Under the pieces are notes generated by a model. The model ran no database searches. It was not told the DNA's origin and saw nothing but the letters and a program-made list of their open reading frames with translations. Shown piece after piece: positions 13,587 through 29,679 of a DNA stretch of 64,000 bases. A program made the position numbers and the translations under genes. The DNA is from Megachile rotundata (Eukaryota; Arthropoda; Insecta; Hymenoptera; Megachilidae), in the NCBI RefSeq assembly GCF_050947335.1, contig NW_027474094.1, positions 1 to 64,000 of the forward strand, read 5' to 3'. Positions within the stretch are counted from its first letter, which is position 1, and the number at the start of each line of letters is the position of its first letter.

Positions 13587-14040
13587 TATAAATATAACTC
13601 ATATTATTAGCCATATTATGCTTAAATGATCGATAGAACAACAATTACTATACTTATTACTCTTATTATTATCAATCTAACTCATAGTATTAGACATATT
13701 ATGCTTATATGATCGATAGAACGACAATTACTATACTTATTACTCTTATTATTATAAATATAACTCATATTATTAGCCATATTATGCTTACATGATCGAT
13801 AGAACGACAATTACTGTACTTACTACTCTTATCATTATCGATCTAACTCATATTATTAACCATATTATGCAGATATGATCGATAGCACGACATTTACTAC
13901 ACTTATTACTCTTATTATTATCAATCTAACTCATATTATTCGCCATATTATGCTTATATGATCGATAGAATGACAATTAATACACTCATTGCTCTTATTA
14001 TTATGAATGTAACTCATATTATTAGCCATATTATGCTTAT
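13587..14040 (+). repeat. Partial third copy, repeating 12592-13045
   Basis: The attaatacac landmark at 12981 recurs at 13976, 995 bases later (12 x 83 minus the one deletion monomer crossed). The segment matches the preceding unit except for small differences such as gaacaac for gaacgac near 13637 and ttagcc for ttaacc. It breaks off near 14041, where the next monomer changes from gatcgatag to gagcaatag. A 12-monomer inner period is thus superimposed on the 30-monomer unit. Confidence 0.88.
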
Positions 14041-14274
14041 ATGAGCAATAGAACTACAATTACTATACTTATTACTCTTATTATTATCAATCTAACTCAT
14101 ATTATTAACCATATTATGCAGATGTGATCGATATAACTACAATTACTATACTCATTACTCTTATTATTATCAATCTAACTCATATTATTAGACATATTTT
14201 GCTTTTATGATCGATAGAACGACCATTACTATACTTATTACTCTTATTATTATAAATATAACTCATATTTTTAC

Positions 14275-16793
14275 CCATATTATGCTTATATGATCGATAG
14301 AACGACAATTACTATACTTATTACTCTTATTGTTATCAATCTAACTCATATTGTTAGCCATATTACGCTTATATGATCGATAGAACGACAATTACTATAC
14401 TTATTACTCTTATTATTATAAATATAACTCATATTATTAGCCATATTATGCTTTTATGATCGATAGAACGACAATTACTATACACATTACTCTTACTATT
14501 ATCAATCTAACTCATATTATTAACCATATTATGCAGATATGATCGATAGCACGACATTTACTATACTTATTACACTTGCTATTATCAATCTAACTCATAT
14601 TATTAACCATATTATGCAGATATGATCGATAGCACGACATTTACTATACCTATTACTCTTATTATTATCAGCCTAACTCATATTATTAGCCATATTATGC
14701 TTATATGATCGACAGAACGACAACTACTATATTTATTACACTCACTGTTATCAATCTAACTCATATTATTAACTTTATTATGCAAATTTGATCGATAGAA
14801 CGACAATCACTATACTTATTACTCTTATTATTATCAACCTAACTTATATTATTAGCCATATTATGCTTAAATGATCGATAGAACGACAATTACTATACTT
14901 ATTACTCGTATTATTATCAATCTAACTCATATTATTAGCCATATTATGCTTATAATACCGATAGAACGACAATTACTATACTTATTACTGTTATTATTAT
15001 CAATCTAACTCATATTGTTAGCCATATTATGCTTAAATGATCGATAGAACTACAATTACTATACTCATTACTCTTATTATTATCAATCTAACTTATATTA
15101 TTAGCCATATTATGCTTATATGATCGATAGAACGACAATTACTACACTTATTACTCTTATTATTATCAATCTAACTCATATTATTAGCCATATTATGCAG
15201 ATATGATAGATAGCACGACATTTACTATACTTATTACTCTTATTATTATCAAACTAACCCATATTATTAACCATATTATGCAAATTTGATCGATAGAACG
15301 ACAGTCACTATACTTATTACTCTTATTATTATCAACCTAACTTATATTATTAGCCATATTATGCTTATATGATCGATAGAACGACAATTACTATACTTAT
15401 TACTCTTATTATTATGAATCTAACTCATATTATTAACCATATTATGCAGATATGATCGATAGAACTATAATTACTATACTCATTACTCTTATTATTATCA
15501 ATGTAACTCATATTATTAGCCATATTATGCTTATACGATCGATAGAATGAGAATTACTATACTCACTACTGTTAGTATTATCACTCTAACTCATATTATT
15601 AGCCATATTATGCTTATATGATCGATAGAACGACAATTACTATACTTATTACTCTTATTGTTATCAATCTAACTCATATTTTTAGCCATATTATGCTTAT
15701 ATGATCGATAGAACGAGAATTACTATACTCACTACTCTTAGTATTATCAATCTAACTCATATTATTAGCCATATTATGCTTATATGATCGATAGAACGAC
15801 AATTACTATACTTATTACTCTAATTGTTATCAACCTAACTCATATTGTTAGCCATATTATGCTTATATGATCGATAGAACGAGAATTACTATACCCACTA
15901 CTCTTAGTATTGTCAATCTAACTCATATTATTAGCCATATTATGCTTATATGATCGAGAGAACGAGAATTACTATACTCACTACTCTTAGTATTATCAAT
16001 CTAACTCATATCATTAGCCATATTATGCTTAAATGATCGATAGAACGACAATTACTGTACCTATTACTCTTATTATTATCAATTTAACTCATATTATTAG
16101 CCATATTATGCTTATATGATTGACAGGACGACAATTACTATACTTATTACACTCACTGTTATCAATCTAACTCATATTATTAGCCATATTATGCAAATTT
16201 GATCGATAGAACGACAGTCACTAAACTCATTACTCTTATTATTATCAATCTAACTCATATTATTAGCCATATTATGCTTATATGATCGATAGAATGAGAA
16301 TTACTATACTCACTACTCTTAGTATTATCACCCTAACTCATATTAATAGCCATATTATGCTTATATGATCGATAGAAAGACAATTACTATACTTATTACT
16401 CTTATTGTTATCAATCTAACTCATATCATTAGCCATATTATGCTTATATGATCCATAGAACGAGAATTACTATACTCACTACTCTTAGTATTATCAATCT
16501 AACTCATATTATTAGCCATATTATGCTTATATTATCGATAGATCGACAATTACTATACTTATTACTGTTATTATTATCAATCTAACTCATATTATTAGCC
16601 ATATTATGCTTAAATGATCGATAGAACGACAATTACTATACTCATTACTCTTATTATTATCAATCTAACTCATATTATTAGCCATATTATGCTTATATGA
16701 TCGATAGAACGACATTTACTATACTTATTACACTTCCTATTATCAATCTAACTTATATTATTGGCCATATTATGCTTATATGATCGATAGAAC
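14275..16793 (+). repeat. 30-monomer block (about 2.5 kb), first of three dispersed copies
   Basis: Matches 21412-23930 at an offset of 7137 (86 x 83 minus the deletion monomer at 18751) and 39671-42189 at a further 18259. Landmarks are caactacta at 14721, the cttataatacc monomer, cagatatgatagatag, the aatgagaatt...ctgttagtatt monomer, gatcgagag at 15954, gattgacaggac, cactaaactc and gatccatag. One local difference is aactttatta at about 14770 where the other copies have aaccatatta. The block sits upstream of the large duplication and recurs inside both of its copies. Confidence 0.88.
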
Positions 16794-18750
16794 GGGAATT
16801 ACTATACTCACTACTCTTAGTATTATCAATCTAACTCATATTATTAGCCATATTATGCTTATATGATCGATAGAACGACAATTACTATACTTATTACTCT
16901 TATTGTTATCAATCTAACTCATATTGTTAGCCATATTATGCTTATATGATCGATAGAACGAGAATTACTATACTCACTACTCTTAGTATTGTCAATCTAA
17001 CTCATATTATTAGCCATATTATGCTTATATGATCGATAGAACGAGAATTACTATACTCACTACTCTTAGTATTATCAATCTAACTCATATTATTAGCCAT
17101 ATTATGCTTATATGATCGATAGAACGAGAATTACTATACTCACTCTTCTTAGTATTATCAATCTAACTCATACTATTAGCCATATTATGCTTATATTATC
17201 GATAGAACGACAACTACTATACTTATTACTGTTATTATTATCAATCTAACTCATATTATTAACCATATTATGCTTAAATGATCGATAGAACGACAATTAC
17301 TATACTTATTACTCTTATTATTATAAATATAACTCATATTGTTAACCATATTATGCTTATATGATCGATAGAACGACAATTACTATACTTATTACTCTTA
17401 TTATTATAAATATAACGCATATTATTAGCCATATTATGCTTATATGATCGATAGAACTACAATTACTATACTCATTACTCTTATTATTATCAATCTAACT
17501 CATAGTATTAGACATATTATGCTTATATGATCGATAGAACGACAATTACTATACTTATTACTCTTATTATTATAAATGTAACTCATATTATTAGCCATGT
17601 TATGCTTAAATGATCGATAGAACGACAATTACTGTACTTATTACTCTTATTATTATCAATGTAACTCATATTATTAGCCATATTATGCTTATATGATCGA
17701 TAGAACGACAATTACTATACTTATTACTCTTATTGTTATCAATCTAACTCATATTATTAACCATATTATGCAGATATGATCGATAGCACGACATTTACTA
17801 CGCTTACTACTCTTATTATTATCAATCTAACTCATATTATTAGCCATATTATGCTTATATGAGCAATAGAACTACAATTACTATACTTATTACTCTTATT
17901 ATTATCAATCTAACTCATATTATTAACCATATTATGCAGATATGATCGATATAACGACAATTACTATACACATTACTCTTACTATTATCAATCTAACTCA
18001 TATTATTAACCATATTATGCAGATATGATCGATAGCACGACATTTACTACGCTTACTACTCTTATTATTATCAATCTAACTCATATTATTAGCCATATTA
18101 TGCTTATATGAGCAATAGAACTACAATTACTATACTTATTACTCTTATTATTATCAATCTAACTCATATTATTAACCATATTATGCAGATATGATCGATA
18201 TAACTACAATTACTATACTCATTACTCTTATTATTATCAATCTAACTCATATTATTAGACATATTTTGCTTATATGATCGATAGAACGACCATTACTATA
18301 CTTATTACTCTTATTATTATAAATATAACTCATATTTTTACCCATATTATGCTTATATGATCGATAGAACGACATTTACTATACTTATTACACTTACTAT
18401 TATCAATCGAACTTATATTATTAGCCATATTATGCTTATATGATCGATAGAACGACATTTACTATACTTATTACTCTTATGATTATCAAACTAACTCATA
18501 TTATTAACCATATTATGCAAATTTGATCGATAGAACGACAGTCACTATACTTATTACTCTTATTATTATCAACCTAACTCATATTATTAGCCATATTATG
18601 CGTATATGATCGATAGAACGACAATTACTATACTTATTACTCTTATTATTATGAATCTAACTCATATTGTTAACCATATTATGCTTATATGATCGACAGA
18701 ACGACTATTACTATACTTATTACACTCACTGTTATCAATCTAATTCATAT

Positions 18751-18832
18751 GATTAACCATATTATGCAAATTTGATCGATAGAACGACAATCACTATACA
18801 TATTACTCTTATTATTATAACCTAACTCATAT
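18751..18832 (+). repeat. 82-bp deletion monomer 9 (unit index 226), lineage B
   Basis: gattaacc, gcaaattt, missing C in tattataacc, followed by tatttgcc with aaatgaatgatag. It is the only deletion monomer in copy 1 of the large duplication and pairs with 36512-36593. Confidence 0.95.
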
Positions 18833-19249
18833 TATTTGCCATATTATGCTTAAATGAATGATAGAACGACAATTACTATACTTATTACTCTTATTATTAT
18901 GAATCTAACTCATATTATTAACTATATTATGCAGATATGATCGATATAACGACAACTACTATACACATTACTCTTACTATTATCAATCTAACTCATATTA
19001 TTAACCATATTATGCAGATATGATCGATAGCACGACATTTACTACGCTTACTACTCTTATTATTATCAATCTAACTCATATTATTAGCCATATTATGCTT
19101 ATATGAGCAATAGAACTACAATTACTATACTTATTACTCTTATTATTATCAATCTAACTCATATTATTAACCATATTATGCAGATATGACCGATATAACT
19201 ACAATTACTATACTCATTACTCTCATTATTATCAATCTAACTCATATTA

Positions 19250-20160
19250 TTAGACATATTTTGCTTTTATGATCGATAGAACGACCATTACTATACTTAT
19301 TACTCTTATTATTATAAATATAACTCATATTTTTACCCATATTATGCTTATATGATCGATAGAACGACATTTACTATACTTATTACACTTACTATTATCA
19401 ATCTAACTTATATTATTAGCCATATTATGCTTATATGATCGATAGAACGACAATTACTATACTTATTAGTCTTATTATTATCAATCTAACTCATATTATT
19501 AACCATATTATGCAGATATGATCGATAGCACGACATTTACTATACTTATTACTCTTATTATCATCAAACTAACTCATATTATTAGCCATATTATGCTTAT
19601 ATAATCGATAGAACGACAATTACTGTACTTATTACTCTTATTATTATCAATTTAACTCATATTTTTAGCCATATTATGCTTATATGATCGATAGAACGAC
19701 AATTACTATACACATTACTCTTACTATTATCAATCTACCTCATATTATTAACCATATTATGCAGATATGATCGATAGTACGACAATTACAACACTTATTA
19801 CTCTTATTATAATCGATCTAACTCATATTATTAACCATATTATGCTAATATGATCGATAGAACGACAACTACTATACTTATTACACTCACTGTTATCAAT
19901 CTGACTCATATTATTAACCATATTATGCAAATTTGATCGATAGAACGACAATCACTATACTTATTACTCTTATTATTATCAACCTAACTCATATTATTAG
20001 CCATATTATGCTTAAATGATCGATAGAACGACAATTACTATACTTATTACTCTTATTATTATCAATCTAACTCATATTGTTAGCCATATTACGCTTACAT
20101 GATCGATAGAATGACAATTACTATACTTATTACTCTTATTATTATCAATCTAACTCATAT
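19250..20160 (+). repeat. 11-monomer block duplicated at 25.56-26.47 kb
   Basis: The aatcgatcta anchor at 19811 recurs at 26119, an offset of 6308 (76 x 83). The flanking order (acatattttgctttt, ttttaccc, acttatattattagcc, tattagtc, ttatcatcaaac, ttatataatcg, ctacctc, gatagtacgac, gctaatatg, ctgactc) is preserved from about 19.25 to 20.16 kb and from 25.56 to 26.47 kb. The second copy then switches to a different neighbour, marking a junction. Confidence 0.82.
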
Positions 20161-21411
20161 TATTAGCCATATTATGCTTATATGATCGATAGAACAACAA
20201 TTGCTATACACATTACTCTTACTATTATCAGCCTAACTCATATTATTAGCCATATTATGCTTATATGATCGACAGAACGACAACTACTGTATTTATTACA
20301 CTCACTGTTATCAATCTAACTCATATTATTAACCATATTATGCAAATGTGATCGATAGAACGACAATCACTATACTTATTACTCTTATTATTATCAATCT
20401 AACTCATATTATTAGCCATATTATGCTTATATGATCGATAGAACGACAATTACTATACTTATTACTCGTATTATTATCAATCTAACTCATATTATTAGCC
20501 ATATTATGCTTAAAATACCGATAGAACGACAATTACTATACTTATTACTGTTATTATTATCAATCTAACTCATATTATTAGCCATATTATGCTTAAATGA
20601 TCGATAGAACTACAATTACTATACTCATTACTCTTATTATTATCAATCTAACTCATATTATTAGCCATATTATGCTTATATGATCGATAGAATGAGAATT
20701 ACTATACTCACTACTCTTAGTATTATCACTCTAACTCATATTATTAGCCATATTATGCTTATATGATCGATAGAACGACAATTACTATACTTATTACTCT
20801 TATTGTTATCAATCTAACTCATATTATTAGCCATATTATGCTTATATGATCGATAGAACGAGAATTACTATACTCACTACTCTTAGTATTATCAATCTAA
20901 CTCATATTATTAGCCATATTATGCTTATATTATCGATAGACCGACAATTACTATACTTATTACTGTTGTTATTATCAATCTAACTCATATTATTAGCCAT
21001 ATTATGCTTAAATGATCGATAGAACGACAATTACTATACCCATTACTCTTATTATTATCAATCCAACTCATTTTATTACCCATATTATGCTTATATGATC
21101 GATAGAACGACAATTACTATACTCATTACTCTTATTATTATCAATCTAACTCATATTATTAGACATATTATGCTTATATGAGCAATAGCACGACAATTAC
21201 TATACTCATTACTCTTATTATTATCAATCCAACTCATTTTATTACCCATATTATGCTTATATGAGCGATAGAACTACAATTACTGTACTCATTACTCTTA
21301 TTGTTATCAATCTAACTCATATTATTACCCATATTATGCTTATATGATCGATAGAACGACATTTACTATACTTATTACACTTGCTATTATCAATCTAACT
21401 TATATTATTAG

Positions 21412-23930
21412 CCATATTATGCTTATATGATCGATAGAACGACAATTACTATACTTATTACTCTTATTGTTATCAATCTAACTCATATTGTTAGCCATAT
21501 TACGCTTATATGATCGATAGAACGACAGTTACTATACTTATTACTCTTATTATTATAAATATAACTCATATTATTAGCCATATTATGCTTTTATGATCGA
21601 TAGAACGACAATTACTATACACATTACTCTTACTATTATCAATCTAACTCATATTATTAACCATATTATGCAGATATGATCGATAGCACGACATTTACTA
21701 TACTTATTACACTTGCTATTATCAATCTAACTCATATTATTAACCATATTATGCAGATATGATCGATAGCACGACATTTACTATACCTATTACTCTTATT
21801 ATTATCAGCCTAACTCATATTATTAGCCATATTATGCTTATATGATCGACAGAACGACAACTACTACATTTATTACACTCACTGTTATCAATCTAACTCA
21901 TATTATTAACCATATTATGCAAATTTGATCGATAGAACGACAATCACTATACTTATTACTCTTATTATTATCAACCTAACTTATATTATTAGCCATATTA
22001 TGCTTAAATGATCGATAGAACGACAATTACTATACTTATTACTCGTATTATTATCAATCTAACTCATATTATTAGCCATATTATGCTTATAATACCGATA
22101 GAACGACAATTACTATACTTATTACTGTTATTATTATCAATCTAACTCATATTGTTAGCCATATTATGCTTAAATGATCGATAGAACTACAATTACTATA
22201 CTCATTATTCTTATTATTATCAATCTAACTTATATTATTAGCCATATTATGCTTATATGATCGATAGAACGACAATTACTACACTTATTACTCTTATTAT
22301 TATCAATCTAACTCATATTATTAGCCATATTATGCAGATATGATAGATAGCACGACATTTACTATACTTATTACTCTTATTATTATCAAACTAACCCATA
22401 TTATTAACCATATTATGCAAATTTGATCGATAGAACGACAGTCACTATACTTATTACTCTTATTATTATCAACCTAACTTATATTATTAGCCATATTATG
22501 CTTATATGATCGATAGAACGACAATTACTATACTTATTACTCTTATTATTATGAATCTAACTCATATTATTAACCATATTATGCAGATATGATCGATAGA
22601 ACTATAATTACTATACTCATTACTCTTATTATTATCAATGTAACTCATATTATTAGCCATATTATGCTTATACGATCGATAGAATGAGAATTACTATACT
22701 CACTACTGTTAGTATTATCACTCTAACTCATATTATTAGCCATATTATGCTTATATGATCGATAGAACGACAATTACTATACTTATTACTCTTATTGTTA
22801 TCAATCTAACTCATATTTTTAGCCATATTATGCTTATATGATCGATAGAACGAGAATTACTATACTCACTACTCTTAGTATTATCAATCTAACTCATATT
22901 ATTAGCCATATTATGCTTATATGATCGATAGAACGACAATTACTATACTTATTACTCTAATTGTTATCAACCTAACTCATATTGTTAGCCATATTATGCT
23001 TATATGATCGATAGAACGAGAATTACTATACCCACTACTCTTAGTATTGTCAATCTAACTCATATTATTAGCCATATTATGCTTATATGATCGAGAGAAC
23101 GAGAATTACTATACTCACTACTCTTAGTATTATCAATCTAACTCATATCATTAGCCATATTATGCTTAAATGATCGATAGAACGACAATTACTGTACCTA
23201 TTACTCTTATTATTATCAATTTAACTCATATTATTAGCCATATTATGCTTATATGATTGACAGGACGACAATTACTATACTTATTACACTCACTGTTATC
23301 AATCTAACTCATATTATTAGCCATATTATGCAAATTTGATCGATAGAACGACAGTCACTAAACTCATTACTCTTATTATTATCAATCTAACTCATATTAT
23401 TAGCCATATTATGCTTATATGATCGATAGAATGAGAATTACAATACTCACTACTCTTAGTATTATCACCCTAACTCATATTAATAGCCATATTATGCTTA
23501 TATGATCGATAGAAAGACAATTACTATACTTATTACTCTTATTGTTATCAATCTAACTCATATCATTAGCCATATTATGCTTATATGATCCATAGAACGA
23601 GAATTACTATACTCACTACTCTTAGTATTATCAATCTAACTCATATTATTAGCCATATTATGCTTATATTATCGATAGATCGACAATTACTATACTTATT
23701 ACTGTTATTATTATCAATCTAACTCATATTATTAGCCATATTATGCTTAAATGATCGATAGAACGACAATTACTATACTCATTACTCTTATTATTATCAA
23801 TCTAACTCATATTATTAGCCATATTATGCTTATATGATCGATAGAACGACATTTACTATACTTATTACACTTCCTATTATCAATCTAACTTATATTATTG
23901 GCCATATTATGCTTATATGATCGATAGAAC
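21412..23930 (+). repeat. 30-monomer block, second dispersed copy (inside large copy 1)
   Basis: Same order of variants as 14275-16793, offset 7137. It differs at single bases, for example ctactacattt at 21861 against ctactatattt, and gagaattacaatac at about 23435 against gagaattactatac. After 23930 it continues with a tactacac monomer, whereas the first copy continues with the aacggga monomer. Confidence 0.88.
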
Positions 23931-24169
23931 GACAATTACTACACTTATTACTCTTATTATTATCAATCTAACTCATATTATTAGCCATATTATGCTTATA
24001 TGATCGATAGAACGAGAATTACTATACTCACTACTCTTAGTATTATCAATCTAACTCATATTATTAGCCATGTTATGCTTAAATGATCGATAGAACGACA
24101 ATCACTATACTCATTACTCTTATTATTATCAATCTAACTCATATTATTAGCCATATTATGCTTATATGA

Positions 24170-24675
24170 TCGATAGAACGACAATTACTATACACATTAC
24201 TCTTACTATTATCAATCTAACTCATATTATTAACCATATTATGCAGATATGATCGATAGCACGACATTTACTACGCTTACTACTCTTATTATTATCAATC
24301 TAACTCATATTATTAGCCATATTATGCTTATATGAGCAATAGAACTACAATTACTATACTTATTACTCTTATTATTATGAATCTAACTCATATTATTAGC
24401 CATATTATGCTTATATTATCGATAGAACGACATTTACTATACTTATTACACTTCCTATTATCAATCTGACTTATATTATTGGCCATATTATGCTTATATG
24501 ATCGATAGAACGACAATTACTACACTTATTACTCTTATTATTATCAATCTAACTCATATTATTAGCCATATTATGCTTATATGATCGATAGAATGAGAAT
24601 TACTATACTCACTACTCTTAGTATTATCACTCTAACTCATAATATTAGCCATATTATGCTTATATGATCGATAGA
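24170..24675 (+). repeat. 6-monomer cassette, matched by the insertion in large copy 2
   Basis: The monomer order is tatacacatt, cagatatg...tactacgc, gagcaatag...tgaatc, ttatattatcg...acttcc, ggccatatt...tactacac, then aatgagaatt...aactcataatatt. The same order is present at 42430-42935, 52625-53130 and 61100-61600. It also occurs as an extra segment at 38219-38716, where copy 1 has nothing. Confidence 0.85.
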
Positions 24676-26118
24676 ACGACAATTACTATACACATTACTC
24701 TTACTATTATGAATCTAACTCATATTATTAACCATATTATGCAGATATGATCGATAGCACGACATTTACTACGCTTACTACTCTTATTATTATCAATCTA
24801 ACTCATATTATTAGCCATATTATGCTTATATGAGCAATAGAACTACAATTACTATACTTATTACTCTTAATATTATCAATCTAACTCATATTATTAACCA
24901 TATTATGCAGATATGATCGATAGAACGACAATTACTGTACTTATTACTCTTATCATTATCGATCTAACTCATATTATTAACCATATTATGCAGATATGAT
25001 CGATAGCACGACATTTACTATCATTATTACTCTTATTATTATCAACCTAACTCATATTATTAGCCATATTATGCTTATATGATCGATAGAATTACAATTA
25101 CTATACTTATCACACTTATTATTATCAATCTAACTCATATTATTAACCATATTATGCTTATATGATCGATAGAACGACAATTACTATACTTATTACTCTT
25201 ATTATTATGAAACTAACTCATATTATTAACCATATTATGCAAATTTGATCGATAGAACGACAGTCACTATACTTATTACTCTTATTATTATCAACCTAAC
25301 TCATATTATTAGCCATATTACGCTTATATGATCGATAGAATGAGAATTGCTATACTCACTCCTCTTAGTATTATCACTCTAACTCATATTATTAGCCATA
25401 TTATGCTTATATGATCGATAGAACGACAATTACAATACTTATTACTCTTATTGTTATCAATCTAACTCATATTATTAGCCATATTATGCTTATATGATCG
25501 ATACAACGAGAATTACTTTACTCACTACTCTTAGTATTATCAATCTAACTCATATTATTAGACATATTTTGCTTTTATGATCGATAGAACGACCATTACT
25601 ATACTTATTACTCTTATTATTATAAATATAACTCATATTTTTACCCATATTATGCTTATATGATCGATAGAACGACATTTACTATACTTATTACACTTAC
25701 TATTATCAATCTAACTTATATTATTAGCCATATTATGCTTATATGATCGATAGAACGACAATTACTATACTTATTAGTCTTATTATTATCAATCTAACTC
25801 ATATTATTAACCATATTATGCAGATATGATCGATAGCACGACATTTACTATACTTATTACTCTTATTATCATCAAACTAACTCATATTATTAGCCATATT
25901 ATGCTTATATAATCGATAGAACGACAATTACTGTACTTATTACTCTTATTATTATCAATTTAACTCATATTTTTAGCCATATTATGCTTATATGATCGAT
26001 AGAACGACAATTACTATACACATTACTCTTACTATTATCAATCTACCTCATATTATTAACCATATTATGCAGATATGATCGATAGTACGACAATTACAAC
26101 ACTTATTACTCTTATTAT

Positions 26119-28442
26119 AATCGATCTAACTCATATTATTAACCATATTATGCTAATATGATCGATAGAACGACAACTACTATACTTATTACACTCACTG
26201 TTATCAATCTGACTCATATTATTAACCATATTATGCAAATTTGATCGATAGAACGACAATCACTATACTTATTACTCTTATTATTATCAACCTAACTCAT
26301 ATTATTAGCCATATTATGCTTAAATGATCGATAGAACGACAATTACTATACTTATTACTCTTATTATTATCAATCTAACTCATATTGTTAGCCATATTAC
26401 GCTTACATGATCGATAGAATGACAATTACTATACTTATTACTCTTATTATTATCAATCTAACTCATATTGTTAGCCATATTATGCTTAAATGATCGATAG
26501 AACTACAATTACTATACTCATTACTCTTATTATTATCAATCTAACTTATATTATTAGCCATATTATGCTTATATGATCGATAGAACGACAATTACTACAC
26601 TTATTACTCTTATTATTATCAATCTAACTCATATTATTAGCCATATTATGCAGATATGATAGATAGCACGACATTTACTATACTTATTACTCTTATTATT
26701 ATCAAACTAACCCATATTATTAACCATATTATGCAAATTTGATCGATAGAACGACAGTCACTATACTTATTACTCTTATTATTATCAACCTAACTTATAT
26801 TATTAGCCATATTATGCTTATATGATCGATAGAACGACAATTACTATACTTATTACTCTTATTATTATGAATCTAACTCATATTGTTAACCATATTATGC
26901 AGATATGATCGATAGAACTATAATTACTATACTCATTACTCTTATTATTATCAATGTAACTCATATTATTAGCCATATTATGCTTATACGATCGATAGAA
27001 TGAGAATTACTATACTCACTACTGTTAGTATTATCACTCTAACTCATATTATTAGCCATATTATGCTTATATGATCGATAGAACGACAATTACTATACTT
27101 ATTACTCTTATTGTTATCAATCTAACTCATATTTTTAGCCATATTATGCTTATATGATCGATAGAACGAGAATTACTATACTCACTACTCTTAGTATTAT
27201 CAATCTAACTCATATTATTAGCCATATTATGCTTATATGATCGATAGAACGACAATTACTATACTTATTACTCTTATTATAATCGATCTAACTCATATTA
27301 TTAACCATATTATGCTAATATGATCGATAGAACGACAACTACTATACTTATTACACTCACTGTTATCAATCTGACTCATATTATTAACCATATTATGCAA
27401 ATTTGATCGATAGAACGACAATCACTATACTTATTACTCTTATTATTATCAACCTAACTCATATTATTAGCCATATTATGCTTAAATGATCGATAGAACG
27501 ACAATTACTATACTTATTACTCTTATTATTATCAATCTAACTCATATTGTTAGCCATATTACGCTTACATGATCGATAGAATGACAATTACTATACTTAT
27601 TACTCTTATTATTATCAATCTAACTCATATTGTTAGCCATATTATGCTTAAATGATCGATAGAACTACAATTACTATACTCATTACTCTTATTATTATCA
27701 ATCTAACTTATATTATTAGCCATATTATGCTTATATGATCGATAGAACGACAATTACTACACTTATTACTCTTATTATTATCAATCTAACTCATATTATT
27801 AGCCATATTATGCAGATATGATAGATAGCACGACATTTACTATACTTATTACTCTTATTATTATCAAACTAACCCATATTATTAACCATATTATGCAAAT
27901 TTGATCGATAGAACGACAGTCACTATACTTATTACTCTTATTATTATCAACCTAACTTATATTATTAGCCATATTATGCTTATATGATCGATAGAACGAC
28001 AATTACTATACTTATTACTCTTATTATTATGAATCTAACTCATATTATTAACCATATTATGCAGATATGATCGATAGAACTATAATTACTATACTCATTA
28101 CTCTTATTATTATCAATGTAACTCATATTATTAGCCATATTATGCTTATACGATCGATAGAATGAGAATTACTATACTCACTACTGTTAGTATTATCACT
28201 CTAACTCATATTATTAGCCATATTATGCTTATATGATCGATAGAACGACAATTACTATACTTATTACTCTTATTGTTATCAATCTAACTCATATTTTTAG
28301 CCATATTATGCTTATATGATCGATAGAACGAGAATTACTATACTCACTACTCTTAGTATTATCAATCTAACTCATATTATTAGCCATATTATGCTTATAT
28401 GATCGATAGAACGACAATTACTATACTTATTACTCTAATTGT
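26119..28442 (+). repeat. Tandem duplication of a 14-monomer, 1162-bp unit
   Basis: The aatcgatcta anchor lies at 26119 and 27281, 1162 bases (14 x 83) apart. Variants between them repeat in order, including gctaatatg, ctgactc, gccatattacgcttac, gatagatag and ctataatt. A difference is tgttaacc near 26884 against tattaacc near 28046. The second unit ends near 28430, where cttattataatcg is replaced by ctaattgttatcaacc. The duplication is inherited in large copy 2 at 44378-46701 but absent in the related 19.8 and 37.6 kb segments. Confidence 0.87.
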
Positions 28443-29679
28443 TATCAACCTAACTCATATTGTTAGCCATATTATGCTTATATGATCGATAGAACGAGAA
28501 TTACTATACCCACTACTCTTAGTATTGTCAATCTAACTCATATTATTAGCCATATTATGCTTATATGATCGAGAGAACGAGAATTACTATACTCACTACT
28601 CTTAGTATTATCAATCTAACTCATATCATTAGCCATATTATGCTTAAATGATCGATAGAACGACAATTACTGTACCTATTACTCTTATTATTATCAATTT
28701 AACTCATATTATTAGCCATATTATGCTTATATGATTGACAGGACGACAATTACTATACTTATTACACTCACTGTTATCAATCTAACTCATATTATTAGCC
28801 ATATTATGCAAATTTGATCGATAGAACGACAGTCACTAAACTCATTACTCTTATTATTATCAATCTAACTCATATTATTAGCCATATTATGCTTATATGA
28901 TCGATAGAATGAGAATTACTATACTCACTACTCTTAGTATTATCACCCTAACTCATATTAATAGCCATATTATGCTTATATGATCGATAGAAAGACAATT
29001 ACTATACTTATTACTCTTATTGTTATCAATCTAACTCATATCATTAGCCATATTATGCTTATATGATCCATAGAACGAGAATTACTATACTCACTACTCT
29101 TAGTATTATCAATCTAACTCATATTATTAGCCATATTATGCTTATATTATCGATAGATCGACAATTACTATACTTATTACTGTTATTATTATCAATCTAA
29201 CTCATATTATTAGCCATATTATGCTTAAATGATCGATAGAACGACAATTACTATACTCATTACTCTTATTATTATCAATCTAACTCATATTATTAGCCAT
29301 ATTATGCTTATATGATCGATAGAACGACAATTACTATACACATTACTCTTACTATTATCAATCTAACTCATATTATTAACCATATTATGCAGATATGATC
29401 GATAGCACGACATTTACTACGCTTACTACTCTTATTATTATCAATCTAACTCATATTATTAGCCATATTATGCTTATATGAGCAATAGAACTACAATTAC
29501 TATACTTATTACTCTTAATATTATCAATCTAACTCATATTATTAACCATATTATGCAGATATGATCGATAGAACGACAATTACTGTACTTATTACTCTTA
29601 TCATTATCGATCTAACTCATATTATTAACCATATTATGCAGATATGATCGATAGCACGACATTTACTATCATTATTACT

